This document shows, piece after piece, positions 1 through 10,862 of a stretch of 64,000 bases of DNA (within the stretch, counting starts at the first letter, position 1; every line of letters begins with the position of its first letter). The stretch lies in contig JAMWET010000727.1 of NCBI GenBank assembly GCA_024036415.1, positions 233,501 to 297,500 on the forward strand. Reading direction: 5' to 3'. A program made the translations under genes and the position numbers. The DNA is from Prochilodus magdalenae (taxonomy: Eukaryota > Chordata > Actinopteri > Characiformes > Prochilodontidae). The notes under the pieces were generated by a model that worked only from the letters and a program-made list of their open reading frames with translations, did not search any database and was not told where the DNA came from.

Positions 1-2759
1 ATTCGTCTACGGCTAAGATTATCTTTATTTAAGGATGAGTACAGTCACTTAATATGCCTGCCGATAAACGAGAGATAATGATTTCAGCGCAGGGAATATA
101 TTTAAACGGTTTCAGCTCTACCATTCTTCTTTTCATCTAAAATAATTTAAATATTGACTAATCTGGTTTTATTTAGCAGTTCATTATTTATGAGAGATGA
201 AAGACGAAGGGTCCTCCTACTGAAGAAGCCGTTAGAGTTAAATTAAAAAGACTATAAGCTATAGTTCAGATCGTTCATCATACGCCACACCTCTTTAGTT
301 CTGAAATATGTTCCTGTGACTCTGCTAACTTTCTAAATGAGGAGGACATCAGATCTGAAACGTATGCAAATTGATTTACTGATTACTAGATAATGTACAT
401 GGAGAATACGGGCGAATCTGATTCAACTGACAGAATTCTGAGTCGGGTACAGCCCTACAAATTACCATACATTATAATCACAACTTTTAGTAAAGAGTGC
501 GGTAAAATTTTGGGGATATCTAGTGAACCATGTAAAATGGGGGAAAAAAGTAAATCCTGGAAAAATACAGTTTGGCAGAAATGAACGTAGAGCTGAGGCT
601 TTCAACACCGGTGTTGAATAAAAGCAAAGCCGTCGCGCAGGGGAATACATTTCATAACATTTAACTGGGTAATTGGGTTGGACGAATAACACAAATAAAG
701 ATGAGGTAATGAGCTAATACTGCAGCTAGCACAGGACGTGAATGCGGACTCTTTAGCTGCATGATTTCTCTGAGTAGACATGCTAAATTGATAGTTTACC
801 AGAGGAATATCTTTTTGAAGTGTTTGTACACCTAACTACAGCTTGAGCAGGTAGCCAGTCTACCTCCGCCTTCTCAAGTCTTAAGCGCTATTCCGGAATC
901 GGATTAGTTGTCAATTGGCAGGTGAGAAAAAGCCAGTGTACACCTGGATGAAAGCTTTTGGGAGCTTACTCATATTAAGGCCCTCTAGATTCAGAGTTGC
1001 AAAGTACACTATAACATGTTTCCCCATATTTCCATAAATACAAACAAAACTTGGGGACAAAATCTTCAAGCATGAAAGACCTTTTCATTGTTCTGGATAC
1101 TTTACCTGTCGTTCCAAAATGGAACCTACAAATACTTTTACAAATAGTGAGTTCAGTGGTTTTAAAGTGTACCAGGTACTTAAAGAACATGTGCACATGC
1201 TCATGGATCCCGTAATAAGAGGATTGTATTTCCAACACAGGCTATTAGGGTACATTACTTACTATTTAATGACTTGTTCTTGTTCTCAAATACTTGAATG
1301 AATCATTGAAGAATGTTTTCTGGTGCCTAGTTTATAATCTTTCAGTCGACACCGTGTAAAATATCGGCTATTAATATGACAAATGATTCTTTCCGAGTTT
1401 AAAAGACTCTGTATGACTTTTGTATGAGTAAGTTCTAGCTAACTATATGAGTTGATGAACTGATGATCTTTCTGCTGGAGTCTCTTTGCCATGTGTTCTG
1501 AGGTTCCTCTGCTCAGGATGAGGACACATGAAGCCTGTGATGACAGTAGCAGGCAGCAGCTTGGCTACTAAGTGCAGAAGTGAGGCCAACATGGACTGCA
1601 AGAGGAAGGAAAGCTAGATGGTTGCGATGGGTCTAGGCATAGTCTTCTCTTCTGGCTTATTTAATGAGAAAGCGTCCAAGAGTTCATAAACTTGAGCAAT
1701 TGTTACTGAAATGCCAGTACGGCTATCAGTTTTTCCGGAGTTGGTTGAGTTCATCCTGTGAAGCGCGACTTTGACCTTTTTTTTTTTTTTTTTTTGGCTT
1801 GATTTGAAAAAGTGACCGAGCCCTCCAAAGAAATTGGTCATTTCTCAGCATTTAGTTGTAAATTGTTAAGTTTAATACTTACTGAAAGCAGCAGTTTCAG
1901 TTTCGGGTAGTACTTGATGTCAACATAACTTACTACTAAGGTGTAGATCATGGTTCAGTTACAGTGCCGTGTTCAGTTAGTGTATGTATGGCTGTGTATT
2001 TAGAATCACCAGTCCATCTGTTTCCAATAAAGGCACCTCTGAATAGTCACCTGGGCACCTTGAAATAGGATTTCAAATAAACTCCGGCATGCTTAGTAAG
2101 AAGGCACACAAACAGGGAGCTGGCCAGCGTGGTAGGCGTCTGCTACGGAATCTACTGACTGGTGTAGTGGCAGAAGACATAACCCAAAAAAAAAAAATTA
2201 ATAAAAGGTTTACTTTTTATTAAATTACATTATTTTCCATTTACTTTAAATACAGCTGATTAGCCAAAAATGTGTGGTTCTTATTTAGATATGTTTACTT
2301 TTTTAGTCACCTCAGTTTTTTCAATAAACTTTTTAACCTCTAGGTTATAGACCGCAGGTAGGCCACGAAACAGCCTCTGATGGTCCTCAAGATTATAGTG
2401 AGGAGAAGCTGGCAAAATATGGCATAGTGAGATTATAATACAGTAATATGCAGAGTTAGGCAGCACTACTCCAGCATTATCGGCAAACACTTATAAACTT
2501 TGCAACTTCAAACCTGGTACCTACATATGGCCCCTGAGCTAGTGTGAGCATTGGTATGTGGTTAGTTTGCATAAATTTTTTCTTGTAAATCATCCACTTG
2601 TAGTCTTCTAGTTATCAACATTACCAACCACGTTTTTAAAGAATGCCTTTCACTCAGTGTCAGCAAACATCCCTTAGATAGTAAGTGACTCACTCAGATG
2701 TTTTTCCCTAACATTAAAAGCTGCAGTTGGGAAACCTCTTAAAAACATAGAGGCAAACT
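1..2759. other. mtor intron, left end of window
   Basis: No exon with splice sites and family similarity was found on either strand. A T run lies at 1778-1796 and an A run at 2185-2196. Small open frames (for example 393-584 and 1614-1841) have no recognisable motif. It is assigned to the mtor intron because no mtor exon intervenes before 35202. Confidence 0.5.
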
Positions 2760-3480
2760 TTATTAGGTAATTACAGACCTATTTCAAATGTTCCTTTCCT
2801 TGAAAAAATGATTTGAATAAATTGTTTTCAAGCAACTTACTGGCTTGCTTCACTTTTAATGGCCGTCTAGACAAATTTCAATCAGGATTTTGGATTTTGG
2901 ATCATAGTACTGAGGCTGCTCGAATTACGGCTGTTAGTGGCATTTGTTTTAATACAGACTCAGAAAAAATGTCGGTTGTGCTATCGCTGATTTTCATACC
3001 CCTGACTGTAAGATTCTTGCAGGGAGACGTGAACTAGGTTGACCTGTACTCAAATGCTTTGGTGTAAACTTTCAATGAAGAAAAACTTAAAAAAGAGAAA
3101 ACGTTTCTGATTGATCAGTGACCTCTGGTGTCCCTTATGGTTCCATTCATGGGCCATTGTTCTTTAATTTATACACGCGTTCTCCACATTTTGGCCAAAT
3201 TCCACAAGACTATGGGATAGCTTACCATAGTTATGCTTGTCATACTCAACGTTACTTGGCCTTCACAACTATGGTCCTGTTGACTCATTTTGCTAGTGCT
3301 TTCAGAGAGGGAACAGATCATCCCCCATTCCTAAGTCCTTGCAGTGGCTACGACTATGTTGCATAGAAGGTTCTATTATTGGTTTATAAATTGCTTAATG
3401 GTGCAGGACAAGCATATTTATCTGATATATGGCAGTGACATGAGCTGAGCAAACCTTATTAGGAATTAGTCATTTACTCC
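2760..3480 (+). mobile_element. decayed L2/CR1-like LINE reverse transcriptase fragment
   Basis: Reading frames in this stretch carry the ordered motifs of a non-LTR reverse transcriptase: NYRPISNVPFLEKM at about 2769 (followed by a stop), KFQSGFWILDHSTEAA at 2870-2920 after a frame change, SGVPYGSIHGPLFFNLY at 3124-3174, YGIAYHSYACHTQRYL at about 3210-3258, and VLLLVYKLLNGAGQAYLSDI near 3370-3430. The order and spacing match the RT palm and C-terminus of fish L2/CR1-type LINEs. Stops, frameshifts and loss of the catalytic Asp pair (the YADD position reads YACH) show it is dead. The part between the two motif blocks is shortened. Clade assignment is from motif memory only. Confidence 0.75.
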
Positions 3481-5371
3481 TGCGTTAGCTGAAACTAAAC
3501 CTGTAGGGGCCGTCTTTAGGTACTCTGCTGATCGTAAATGGTAACCGTTGGTACTAGACACTTTTTCTTTCTTTCCAAATCTTTTGGAAACTTTTTTTTT
3601 TCCAATTAGACCATTCCCTTAAAAAGAAGGTATTTCATGATATGTATGCTTAGGGTTGAAGAGAACATGCTCGGTATGTATGATAGGTTAATGCTTCTGG
3701 TGAAATTATTTTTCAAAGAGATTCATATTTTGTTTAACATTAATGAATGCATGTCTGAACTACTGTTTGACACTTTTTTGACACTTACAAATAAAAAAAG
3801 AAGGGATTAAAGATAGATTATTTGATTTGTTTTCTGATTAACAGATATCTTTGTACTTTGTTAAGGAGGAGGTTAGAACAGTGTAAACAGGAAAAACCCT
3901 GAAATGTAAATGCTCTGCAGTATGACACTGTTGGCGACAATAGTTTAATGTATTGTGATGAGTAAATGCCATAATAAGCTTTCGGGGGAAATTGTGGTTA
4001 TCACCAGTACTTAAGGGAGCCTGGCCAAGTCCCCATGTTATTACAAAGAGAACATTGTGCTGTTTAATTTGTGCAGTATGTCAAACGTTGCATAACGATA
4101 ATTACACTCTTTTTTAATAACGGGTCTGCTTCTGGTTCTGTTCCTACTTATCCAAACCCCCGAAAAACCAAGGATTGTGTTGTGATATTGTGTTTTGCTT
4201 TCTCGCCCACCTTCAGCGCTCTTTCCCCCCATAGTACATGACTTCTTTAAACTATTATCACTAACGTGGGCAGCTGTGTTGAGTTTAAAAGGAATTGCTC
4301 TCTGCTCAGTAGCGTCTGCACCGGCACCGTAATGATCTCGTAATTCTCAGACTAGTAATTTCATCAGCTCGTCTTTGAAGTAGCCTATTACTCTTAAACC
4401 TGATTGTAAACTGAACGAAAATAAGAAGCCATTTTACCGAGGGCTCGATTAGTGACTTGGTAGAGGTTGAGGCGAGGCCCTTTTATAGCTTCTCATTAAA
4501 TGGGTTCGCCTCAGATCCTTTAGAAGACTGTCTGATGAATGAATGGTTTGGGGAAATGGAGTGTATCTGCCAGGAAGACTGCACAGATGCCAGTGAAAGG
4601 TCAAGCTAGGCCACACAGTTCCTGCTACTGTGACCTCATATGGACCTCCCAGGATTCCACAGGACCTCCACCAGCTATACTGAGGGCTCAGAGATGTTTA
4701 TGGAACACGGGGAGCTTATACATAGAATGACTGGAAGGCGTTTGGTATTTCTGTGACTTGACATTTATTGCTGCGTGTCAGCCTCACAGTCTTTATAGGG
4801 TTTAGTTGCTTTGTTCACATTGCGTCTCTTGGGGTCCAGCATTTTATCAGTCTGTAGGCTTCTTTTCTTGACGTTTGTGCACTGTTTGTTGTGGTTATCT
4901 TAGCACCTATACTTATTGATAAGGATTTGATCATTTGAAAGGAATTCAGGAGTCCACAACAAACAGATGGATGCCTAAGATGCATGTGAAACAGCATGTG
5001 GTCCCTCAACAATTCATTTGTCAACTAGTGACCCTTTGGCATATGGGTTTTATGACTCTTAGCATAAACCTGCAGGCTCACTGTGTTGTTGAGGGAATTG
5101 AGTTTGACCTGTAGTCTCCCATAGATGGCCAGTTTCATCAATGGGTCTAGTTTGCAACAAATACTGATCACTTTGTGTAGGAGTGACTTTGAAGAAGGGG
5201 CTCAGATGACATCATTGTTTAGCCTCATGGTTCAACATTAACCCTAAGGGTCCAGTGCTTCCAGACCAACACAATGGGACACAGACACAGTGAATCTATT
5301 TTGTAGTTCATTTAGTAGTTCATTCTTTAGTGTTGCAGTGTAACAAAACAAGACAATTCTAAAAAGACAAT
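3481..5371. other. mtor intron between the LINE remnant and angptl7
   Basis: AT-rich intronic DNA without recognisable exons. The LINE remnant may extend a short way past 3480 (a GNFFFFQLDHSL-like reading near 3590). An alternative angptl7 AATAAA (minus strand) is at 4769-4764. Confidence 0.45.
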
Positions 5372-5377
5372 TTTAAT
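5372..5377 (-). promoter_or_regulatory. candidate angptl7 polyadenylation signal (ATTAAA)
   Basis: On the minus strand an ATTAAA hexamer lies about 460 bases past the angptl7 stop, followed by a TTTTAGAATTG stretch. No AATAAA occurs on that strand between the stop and this site; a canonical AATAAA is at 4769-4764 and is the alternative. Such hexamers occur by chance, so this is only a candidate. Confidence 0.25.
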
Positions 5378-5834
5378 CAACCATTCAGTGGTATGTAGAT
5401 CTGTACACATTTTACATTTTACACAATTCAGTGTTATCCATCCATACGTTTACTAAAACCTGTCAAAGGTGCTTATTTCCATTCCTAGACCAATTCCAAT
5501 AAAGACACCTGGGGTGGCTTATTCTGATAAATACGTCCTGTTGGTTTATAACAAATATATGACGAGGCCCTTGTTTACCTCATCAATCAAGTGGCACAAA
5601 AGCATAAAGAAAATAAAATATTTGAGATAAATACAAAGACAACTACAATTTACAATCATACATGCTCGTCACTCATTCACAAAATTCCACAAATTCTCTG
5701 TACGAATGCATAGAAATGTTTCCCTAGGTAAAGGCGCATGAATTAGTGAATGTTTGGCAAAGGGTTTGTACTGTAAGTGGTTATGGCAAGCAAGAATGTT
5801 ATTTGGTTGGTTGGTTTGTTTGTATGTCAAGTCC

Positions 5835-6004
5835 TTAAGGAGTGAAGTTCTGGGGCCGGATCTTCATTTCTACCCGTTTGAGGGAGTAGTTGGGTCCATG
5901 CCAGCCGTACCAGGTGATGCCATCGCTGTTCTTGGTGTGCGACCCGTGGCGGTAGAACACTCCGTTCAGGTTCGAGTCGGTACAGCAGTTGTACCAGTAA
6001 CCGC
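5835..6004 (-). CDS. angptl7: angptl7 exon 5 (coding part): end of fibrinogen-like domain and stop
   Basis: 170 bases ending in TAA at 5837-5835: acceptor TCCTGCAG (minus strand). Two bases finish a Gly codon, then 55 codons run from GYWYNCCTDSNLNGVFYRHG through WYGWHGPNYSLKRVEMKIRP to QNFTP. NCC supplies the partner of the second conserved disulfide and WYGWHG is typical of the ligand-pocket end of the domain. Confidence 0.96.
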
Positions 6005-8814
6005 CTGCAGGAAGAAACGAGGAAAACTTGAGGAATGTATTCTAGATGTTGAGTCCTGGCAAGAATTACTTGCTTGGTGCTTAGACATTCACCCACCCTC
6101 TCACAAAGTCAACTTACCTTTACGCAGTTGAGCACAGTGGTCCACACATTTGTCGTTGTCCTTGTTCTTGGTGCTGAAGTTGGTGTTGTTGTGGTAGCGC
6201 AGCGAGTCGCCGGCGTTGCCACTGTAGTTGGCTAATAAGAGCTTGTAGCTGTTGAGCTCGTTGTTCAGTGTGAAAAAGCCATACTCTGCATAGCGGATCT
6301 GGCCTTCCCAGTCCTGGAATTTCCAACAAATAACAGAAACATTCAGCTGACAGCACATGATGAAACGCTCGTGGTAAGTTCAAGCTTGTTACCATGCATC
6401 TGCTAATGTCTTTGCCGGGAGCACCCTTACCTCCAGCTCTATCCTGAGCACTGTTGGCTGGCGAGTGAGACGGAAGATGTGCTCATTGCCAAGCCAAAAG
6501 TCCCCATTGATTGCCCCAAAGCCGTTCCTGTACTGCTTCCAGTCCCGATCAAAGGTGGTCAGACCCACTCTGCGTCTCTGGATGACTGTCCAGCCACCTC
6601 CATTCTTCTCCATGTCACAGTACACCTAAATGCAGCAATCAGTGTGTTAAAACGAGACTTTTCAATGCCAGGCTATCCAACTACGGTACGCCAGTAGACT
6701 AGGGATTCCAACTTACTTCCAGTTCAGGTGCTCCCAGGAAATCATCTTTTGGTAGCTTGTAGACCCCAGAAATCCGGTAGTTCCTGCTGTACAAGGATGC
6801 ACAGTCGTAGATTGCATCTAGAGGAGAGAAATGAATAACTTTGTTAGACCTCAAAGTCAGCTCTAAAATATATAGAGAGGGTTTTGTTTTTGTGGAGACC
6901 AAGTTGCACATCTGGAACAAATGGCAAAAGTCTCGAGGCTTCGAGGAAATTGGACATGGCACTCCTAATAGTGCAGTATTCACTGAATTTGGAGGTTAGA
7001 AATTAATCTAATGAGCTGACAAGGAAACTCGATTGGTCCCTCTCTGAGCTCTACAGCTCTTTACACTCTTATGTGCTGGACTAAGCCTCTCAGGTGTTGA
7101 GGCACAGCCTGTGTAGTTTGCAAATTCCTAACAAAGCTCCTGTGTGCTTCCAGTGCCAGTGGGAGGAAGGAAACGCAGCCAGACAACTGCCTAATTGAGC
7201 CCTAAAGTATAGCACTTATGACACGCTTCGCCTGCTACCAATATGAAAGATTAATAGTGCAGAAGTGCACGCTATTTTCATGAGATGGGCTATTTTTATT
7301 GGCATTCTTCTGAGTCAAAGGTTATGGACGCAAATTACGGGCTGGGACCGACAAAACATGTCCTTACACCGTCACCACTACCTACTGATCACAACTGAAA
7401 AAAAAACCTTAAGCTAATTATTGTTTTTCTGCTCTTGAAAAATGTTAGGAGTTTTTGTAAGTGGAAATGTGTGTCTGTATTTCAGGGAGCACTTTGTTTC
7501 TTCTTCTGATTATTATGAAGATATAGTCAGCCAATTTGTCTATTCCTGTGCATGTTACGTCACTCCAGAAAAGGCTTCATAGCTCTGTTTGATTTAAGGC
7601 TCATTTTGTTGCATCATCTAAAAGAAGTTCCAGTTTGTACTCATAGAGAAGGACCTCTACACATCATGTACTCCGGATAGTTTTACCAGGTTTCTTTGTG
7701 GTTTGAATACAAAAAATGAGATCTACATCATTTATTCCAGTGAGAAAAGTGTAAAGAGAGGGGCTTCAAGACCAAGCTTGTTTGCCATGGTCTGGAAATC
7801 AGGGAAGGCTTTGGATCCTGAGACCTCTGTAAAATTACAAGGCTGTCCAGAAACATATAACTACAGTGGATATACATGTTTAAGAAGTTAGCATCTCCAG
7901 CCAACTTTATGTATTTTCGTTACTGTTTGGTGAACAGTTGTAAACCTTTCATTGGTCTTTTCAGTTTCTGGCTGTTTCTATGGGTCTATTTTGGAGGTCC
8001 TGAATATCGGATTGTCTACTAACGATTCTTTGAAGACAATTTCTGACCATCTCCCCCACAGTGTAGTGCCTTGCTGGCTCTGTTTTGTTCTACTGCTGAG
8101 GACCTAAGAAGATTTTCTAGCAAGCATACCCTTTCCTTTTCAGGCGCCGGACCATAAATTCATCAGAGACCTATATAAAGTCATGGTCGCCTTGAGCTCA
8201 CTGATGGGGTGGATAATCTTTCTACATTTGACTACAGAGGCCAGGCAGGGACAAATGTCAACAGCCTGCATATGTGACCCACAACCCTGGAGGATGTGGG
8301 TATTCAGAGGACATGCGGAGAAGAAATGGGAAACACATTTATTTACACCCACTCAGATGCACTCAGACAATGAGAAGACATAAGACAGTTATTAAAACAT
8401 TTCAGTCTCATTTGCTACTGATATAGATCCATAAGGATGGTCATAAAGGATTTCCCTACCTGATGTGGTTTGCGGGGCAGACTGTGCGGCTTGTAACTGC
8501 ATGATCTCCACACGGTTGTGGATTTCAGAGTATTTGCTCTCTGCCTCCGTCACCCGGGCCTCTTGCTGCTGGTTCTGTTTCTCCAGCTCCATCACCTGCC
8601 TCACCAGGGTCATCAGGTCCGTCTCTTGCTTTCTCGTGAGGTCCTCCAGCAGACTGGTCAGGTTGGCCACCTGCACCTTCAGGGAGCGTACCTCGTCACA
8701 GCACTGCGTTTTTGACACTTTAGAAGTCAGGCGTTTGTCGGCCCGTGCTTGGTTCAGAAGGAAAAGAAAAAGCACGGCGGAGATGACCGCTGTTCTCATC
8801 ACTGCGCTTCTCAT
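5835..8814 (-). CDS. angptl7: angptl7, complete five-exon gene nested antisense in an mtor intron
   Basis: Angiopoietin-like 7 is a secreted glycoprotein of the fibrinogen-domain family, known in mammals from cornea and trabecular meshwork. Coding exons read on the minus strand are 8814-8460, 6817-6717, 6625-6431, 6313-6118 and 6004-5835; introns are 1642, 91, 117 and 113 bases. The product is 338 residues (human 346). Residues 1-25 form a signal peptide with a hydrophobic VISAVLFLFLL core. C38 and C39 precede a coiled coil at about 40-113. The fibrinogen C-terminal domain spans about 120-338, with GGGWTVIQRR (161-170), DFWLGNE (194-200), a calcium-site-like KDNDKC (268-273) and the C-terminal WYGWHG block. 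C124/C155 and C277/C290 fit the two conserved disulfides. Asn-X-Ser/Thr sites occur at N51, N246, N259, N262 and N335. The gene appears intact. Confidence 0.96.
6118..6313 (-). CDS. angptl7: angptl7 exon 4: fibrinogen-like domain, calcium-site region
   Basis: 196 bases, 65 codons plus one base: acceptor AATTCCAG, donor GTAAGT (minus strand). It reads DWEGQIRYAEYGFFTL and continues to STKNKDNDKCVDHCAQLRK. The KDNDKC stretch aligns with the calcium-binding loop of fibrinogen-related domains. Compared with human it is one residue shorter in the NYSGNAGDSLRYHNN loop. Asn-X-Ser/Thr sites: NYS, NNT, NFS. Confidence 0.95.
6431..6625 (-). CDS. angptl7: angptl7 exon 3: fibrinogen-like domain
   Basis: 195 bases, 65 codons, phase 0: acceptor CATTTAG, donor GTAAGG (minus strand). 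It reads VYCDMEKNGGGWTVIQRRR, then DRDWKQYRNGFGAINGDFWL and GNEHIFRLTRQPTVLRIELE. The CDM Cys pairs with that of exon 2, and GGGWTVIQRR is the fibrinogen-domain signature region. Confidence 0.96.
6717..6817 (-). CDS. angptl7: angptl7 exon 2: start of fibrinogen-like domain
   Basis: 101 bases: acceptor CTCCTCTAG, donor GTAAGT (minus strand). The first two bases finish an Asp codon; 33 codons follow (AIYDCASLYSRNYRISGVYK, then LPKDDFLGAPELE). It holds the first conserved Cys of the fibrinogen domain and the YRISGVYKLP motif shared with human ANGPTL7. Confidence 0.95.
6818..8459 (-). other. angptl7 intron 1
   Basis: The 1642-base first intron separates the coiled-coil exon from the fibrinogen-domain exons. 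I see no coding sequence in it. A stretch near 7977-8095 resembles 8876-8998 on the other side of exon 1 (see findings). The region 7020-7210 is moderately GC-rich but contains no motif I can name. Confidence 0.7.
8460..8814 (-). CDS. angptl7: angptl7 exon 1 (coding part): signal peptide and coiled coil
   Basis: 355 bases, 118 codons plus one base; donor GTAGGG on the minus strand. The ATG at 8814-8812 has A at -3 (GACAAAATG) and is chosen as start; a second in-frame ATG five codons later (8799) gives an equally good signal peptide. After cleavage near residue 25 come C38 and C39, then heptad-like sequence through QVMELEKQ and AESKYSEIHNRVEIMQLQAA, which aligns with the human coiled coil. Confidence 0.95.
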
Positions 8815-10588
8815 TTTGTCGGTCGGGAAAACGGTGCTTCTTCTGTTGATGTCTTCCGATCTTGGTGATGTCTTCTGTCTTGGGTCTGTAGCGGAGGTTC
8901 TGAAGAACGGACAGTCTATTGAAGATTCTTTGAGTAGACTATCTGACTAGTTTCCCTCAGTTGCTCCTGATTCTCTATCAGCTCTGTTGCCTGGGCCTTA
9001 GCTGTCTCCTCTCACTGAAGGCCTGGTGCAGACACATCTTAAATATCTTTACATTTGTGCCCTCCCCTTTTGGTTGGGCTCACAGCCACTGACACCCCAC
9101 CACCACCACCACCGCCACCACCACTGCTGCCACCACCTCCACCACCCCCTGGGCTTCAACCCTCTCCGCCCCTCTCTTACTCACTCTCTCACTCTCAGAC
9201 ACACATACATAGACTCACGCTGTCTGTCTCTCATTCTTTCTCTCCCCCTCCTTTTTCTCCACCCCCTCCTGCTTCTGCATGGTTCCACCCAGCAGCTCAG
9301 TTTTCATCAGGTGTACCATGCGCCTGAGCACAATTTGTTGTACTTTGTGTGCAACCACATAATGATTGTGAAAGAATGCACAGTAAGAACTCTGTTTCAG
9401 ATCCACAGAGGTCACAGTTTACTGTTTCTTTATGAGATCCTCAAAGATTTATAGAGGAAATGGTCCTTTATTCAACTTTTTATTAGTGAGGGAGAGGGAA
9501 TGGTACTTCATCAGTGTCTGTAATTGCTCCTGAGCAGCTAGTATTTATTTATTTTAGCGGATGCAAGTTAAAAAAGTGTCTACTCCTGCACTCTTCAACT
9601 TAATGTCAGTGTTCTATTACACCCCCCCAGCTCAGAAAACACTGATCCTAACCTCAGATTTTTCATTTAAGAGTGTACTTCTTCAAAATGCTTCAGCAGG
9701 AGACATTTTTACAGCCAGAGCACGTGAGCTGGTGCTAAATTATATGGCACCTAGAGGCGCGGGCTAACTTTATCGCTGGTGTGAGCCAGACTAGTGGTCG
9801 GCAATAGCTGAATTATTAAACTAAAGTGGGTGCTATGCGTGTCGCTGACATCACTGCTTTATGTACCTCCTGAGTCTCTTGTATCACGTACAGTGCAGAC
9901 AACAAAAGGAAACAGATGTGAGCCTGCTTGCCGGCTCCAGAAAACCGCTTAGGGGTGATAGATGCTCTAATAACAGTAATGATAATAAGTCACTCGGAGG
10001 AAAATCACAGTGTCGAGAGAGGGAAGCAAAGCGGAGACGTGTGTGTGCGTGCACGCAAATGAATACTGGAGTGTCTGGGAACACCCCCTCTAAAGTCTTT
10101 CCCAAGTATTTCAGTGCAAGTGTCCAGGAAGGCAAAACTGCCTGACGCTACACAGCCCTATTTCAGATTCCACTGCTCTACTCATTTTGTCTTTGAGTTA
10201 ATCTGAAATCAACTATACATACAGTGAATGTCTCTATATCTCTCAATAGCTCTGGGTTAAAACTTAAAAAGGTTAACTCGGCTCACTTTGAAGGTGGATT
10301 TTGTAACATTCCAAAATGACAGTGTGTCACATGCCTCTATGTATCGGGTTACATGGTCATTAATACCACTTTAAAGATGGTGGTGAAGAAGTAGCACTGC
10401 CCCGATGATGTATTCTAACCTCCTGTCAGTCATGTTGTAGGTACTGCTCCTGGTTAGATCATTTAAGGACAGGTAGTCAATGAAAGGGTGAGTAAGTACA
10501 ATGATGGCTGAAACAAAAGAAGACAGTAAGAATCGATACAGGAGTTAACATAGGTGTTGCTTTCCAGAGCTGGAGATGGCGTGTGAAA
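8815..10588. other. angptl7 upstream region
   Basis: This is the 5' side of angptl7 (minus strand), holding its unseen 5' UTR and promoter. It contains the CCA tract and a long pyrimidine-rich run to about 9280, and a TATAAA on the minus strand at about 9453-9448, roughly 635 bases from the ATG. None of these can be tied to transcription from sequence alone. Confidence 0.4.
9096..9150. repeat. (CCA)n trinucleotide-rich tract
   Basis: CCA/CCG/CCT triplets for about 55 bases, followed by pyrimidine-rich DNA to about 9280. It sits about 280-340 bases upstream of the angptl7 ATG, where it reads as GGT/TGG repeats on the coding strand; whether it is promoter or 5' UTR cannot be told. Confidence 0.9.
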
Positions 10589-10862
10589 GGGGGCAGTTGT
10601 GCACTGAAAGTTAGGGCACCAGATTTGCCCGGGAGGTCGCCGGTTCAATCCCCTAAACAGACAAAACTGGATGAAAGTGCCCTTGAGCAAGTCACCCAAC
10701 CCCCAACTGATCCCCGAGCTCTGTGGATAGGGCTGCCCACCGAACGGGGCAAGTGTGCTCACAGCCCCCTAGTGTGTGTTCACTACTGTGTATGTGTGGG
10801 AATGTTTTACTGCATTAAGTTGCATAACATAAATAAAATACCTGAGGAATCTGGGGGAATTT
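10589..10862 (+). mobile_element. tRNA-derived SINE, diverged copy
   Basis: This copy starts GGGGCAGTTGTG and has a B-box-like GGTTCAATCCC at 10642. It continues with the body shared by other copies in the window: CCCTTGAGCAAG, CCCCAACTGATCCCC, GGATAGGGCTGCCCACCG, GTGTGCTCAC. The 3' tail is more diverged than in the copies at 40-41 and 61 kb, so it is an older insertion or a truncated one. Confidence 0.7.

Noticed and set aside
5754..6131. 125-codon + strand frame
   Set aside because: Antisense shadow of angptl7 exons 4 and 5.
8465..8950. 161-codon + strand frame
   Set aside because: It is the antisense shadow of angptl7 exon 1, which has splice sites and clear family identity.
9026..9454. 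142-codon + strand frame with a His/Pro-rich stretch
   Set aside because: The composition comes from the CCA repeat and pyrimidine tract; no homology or gene structure.
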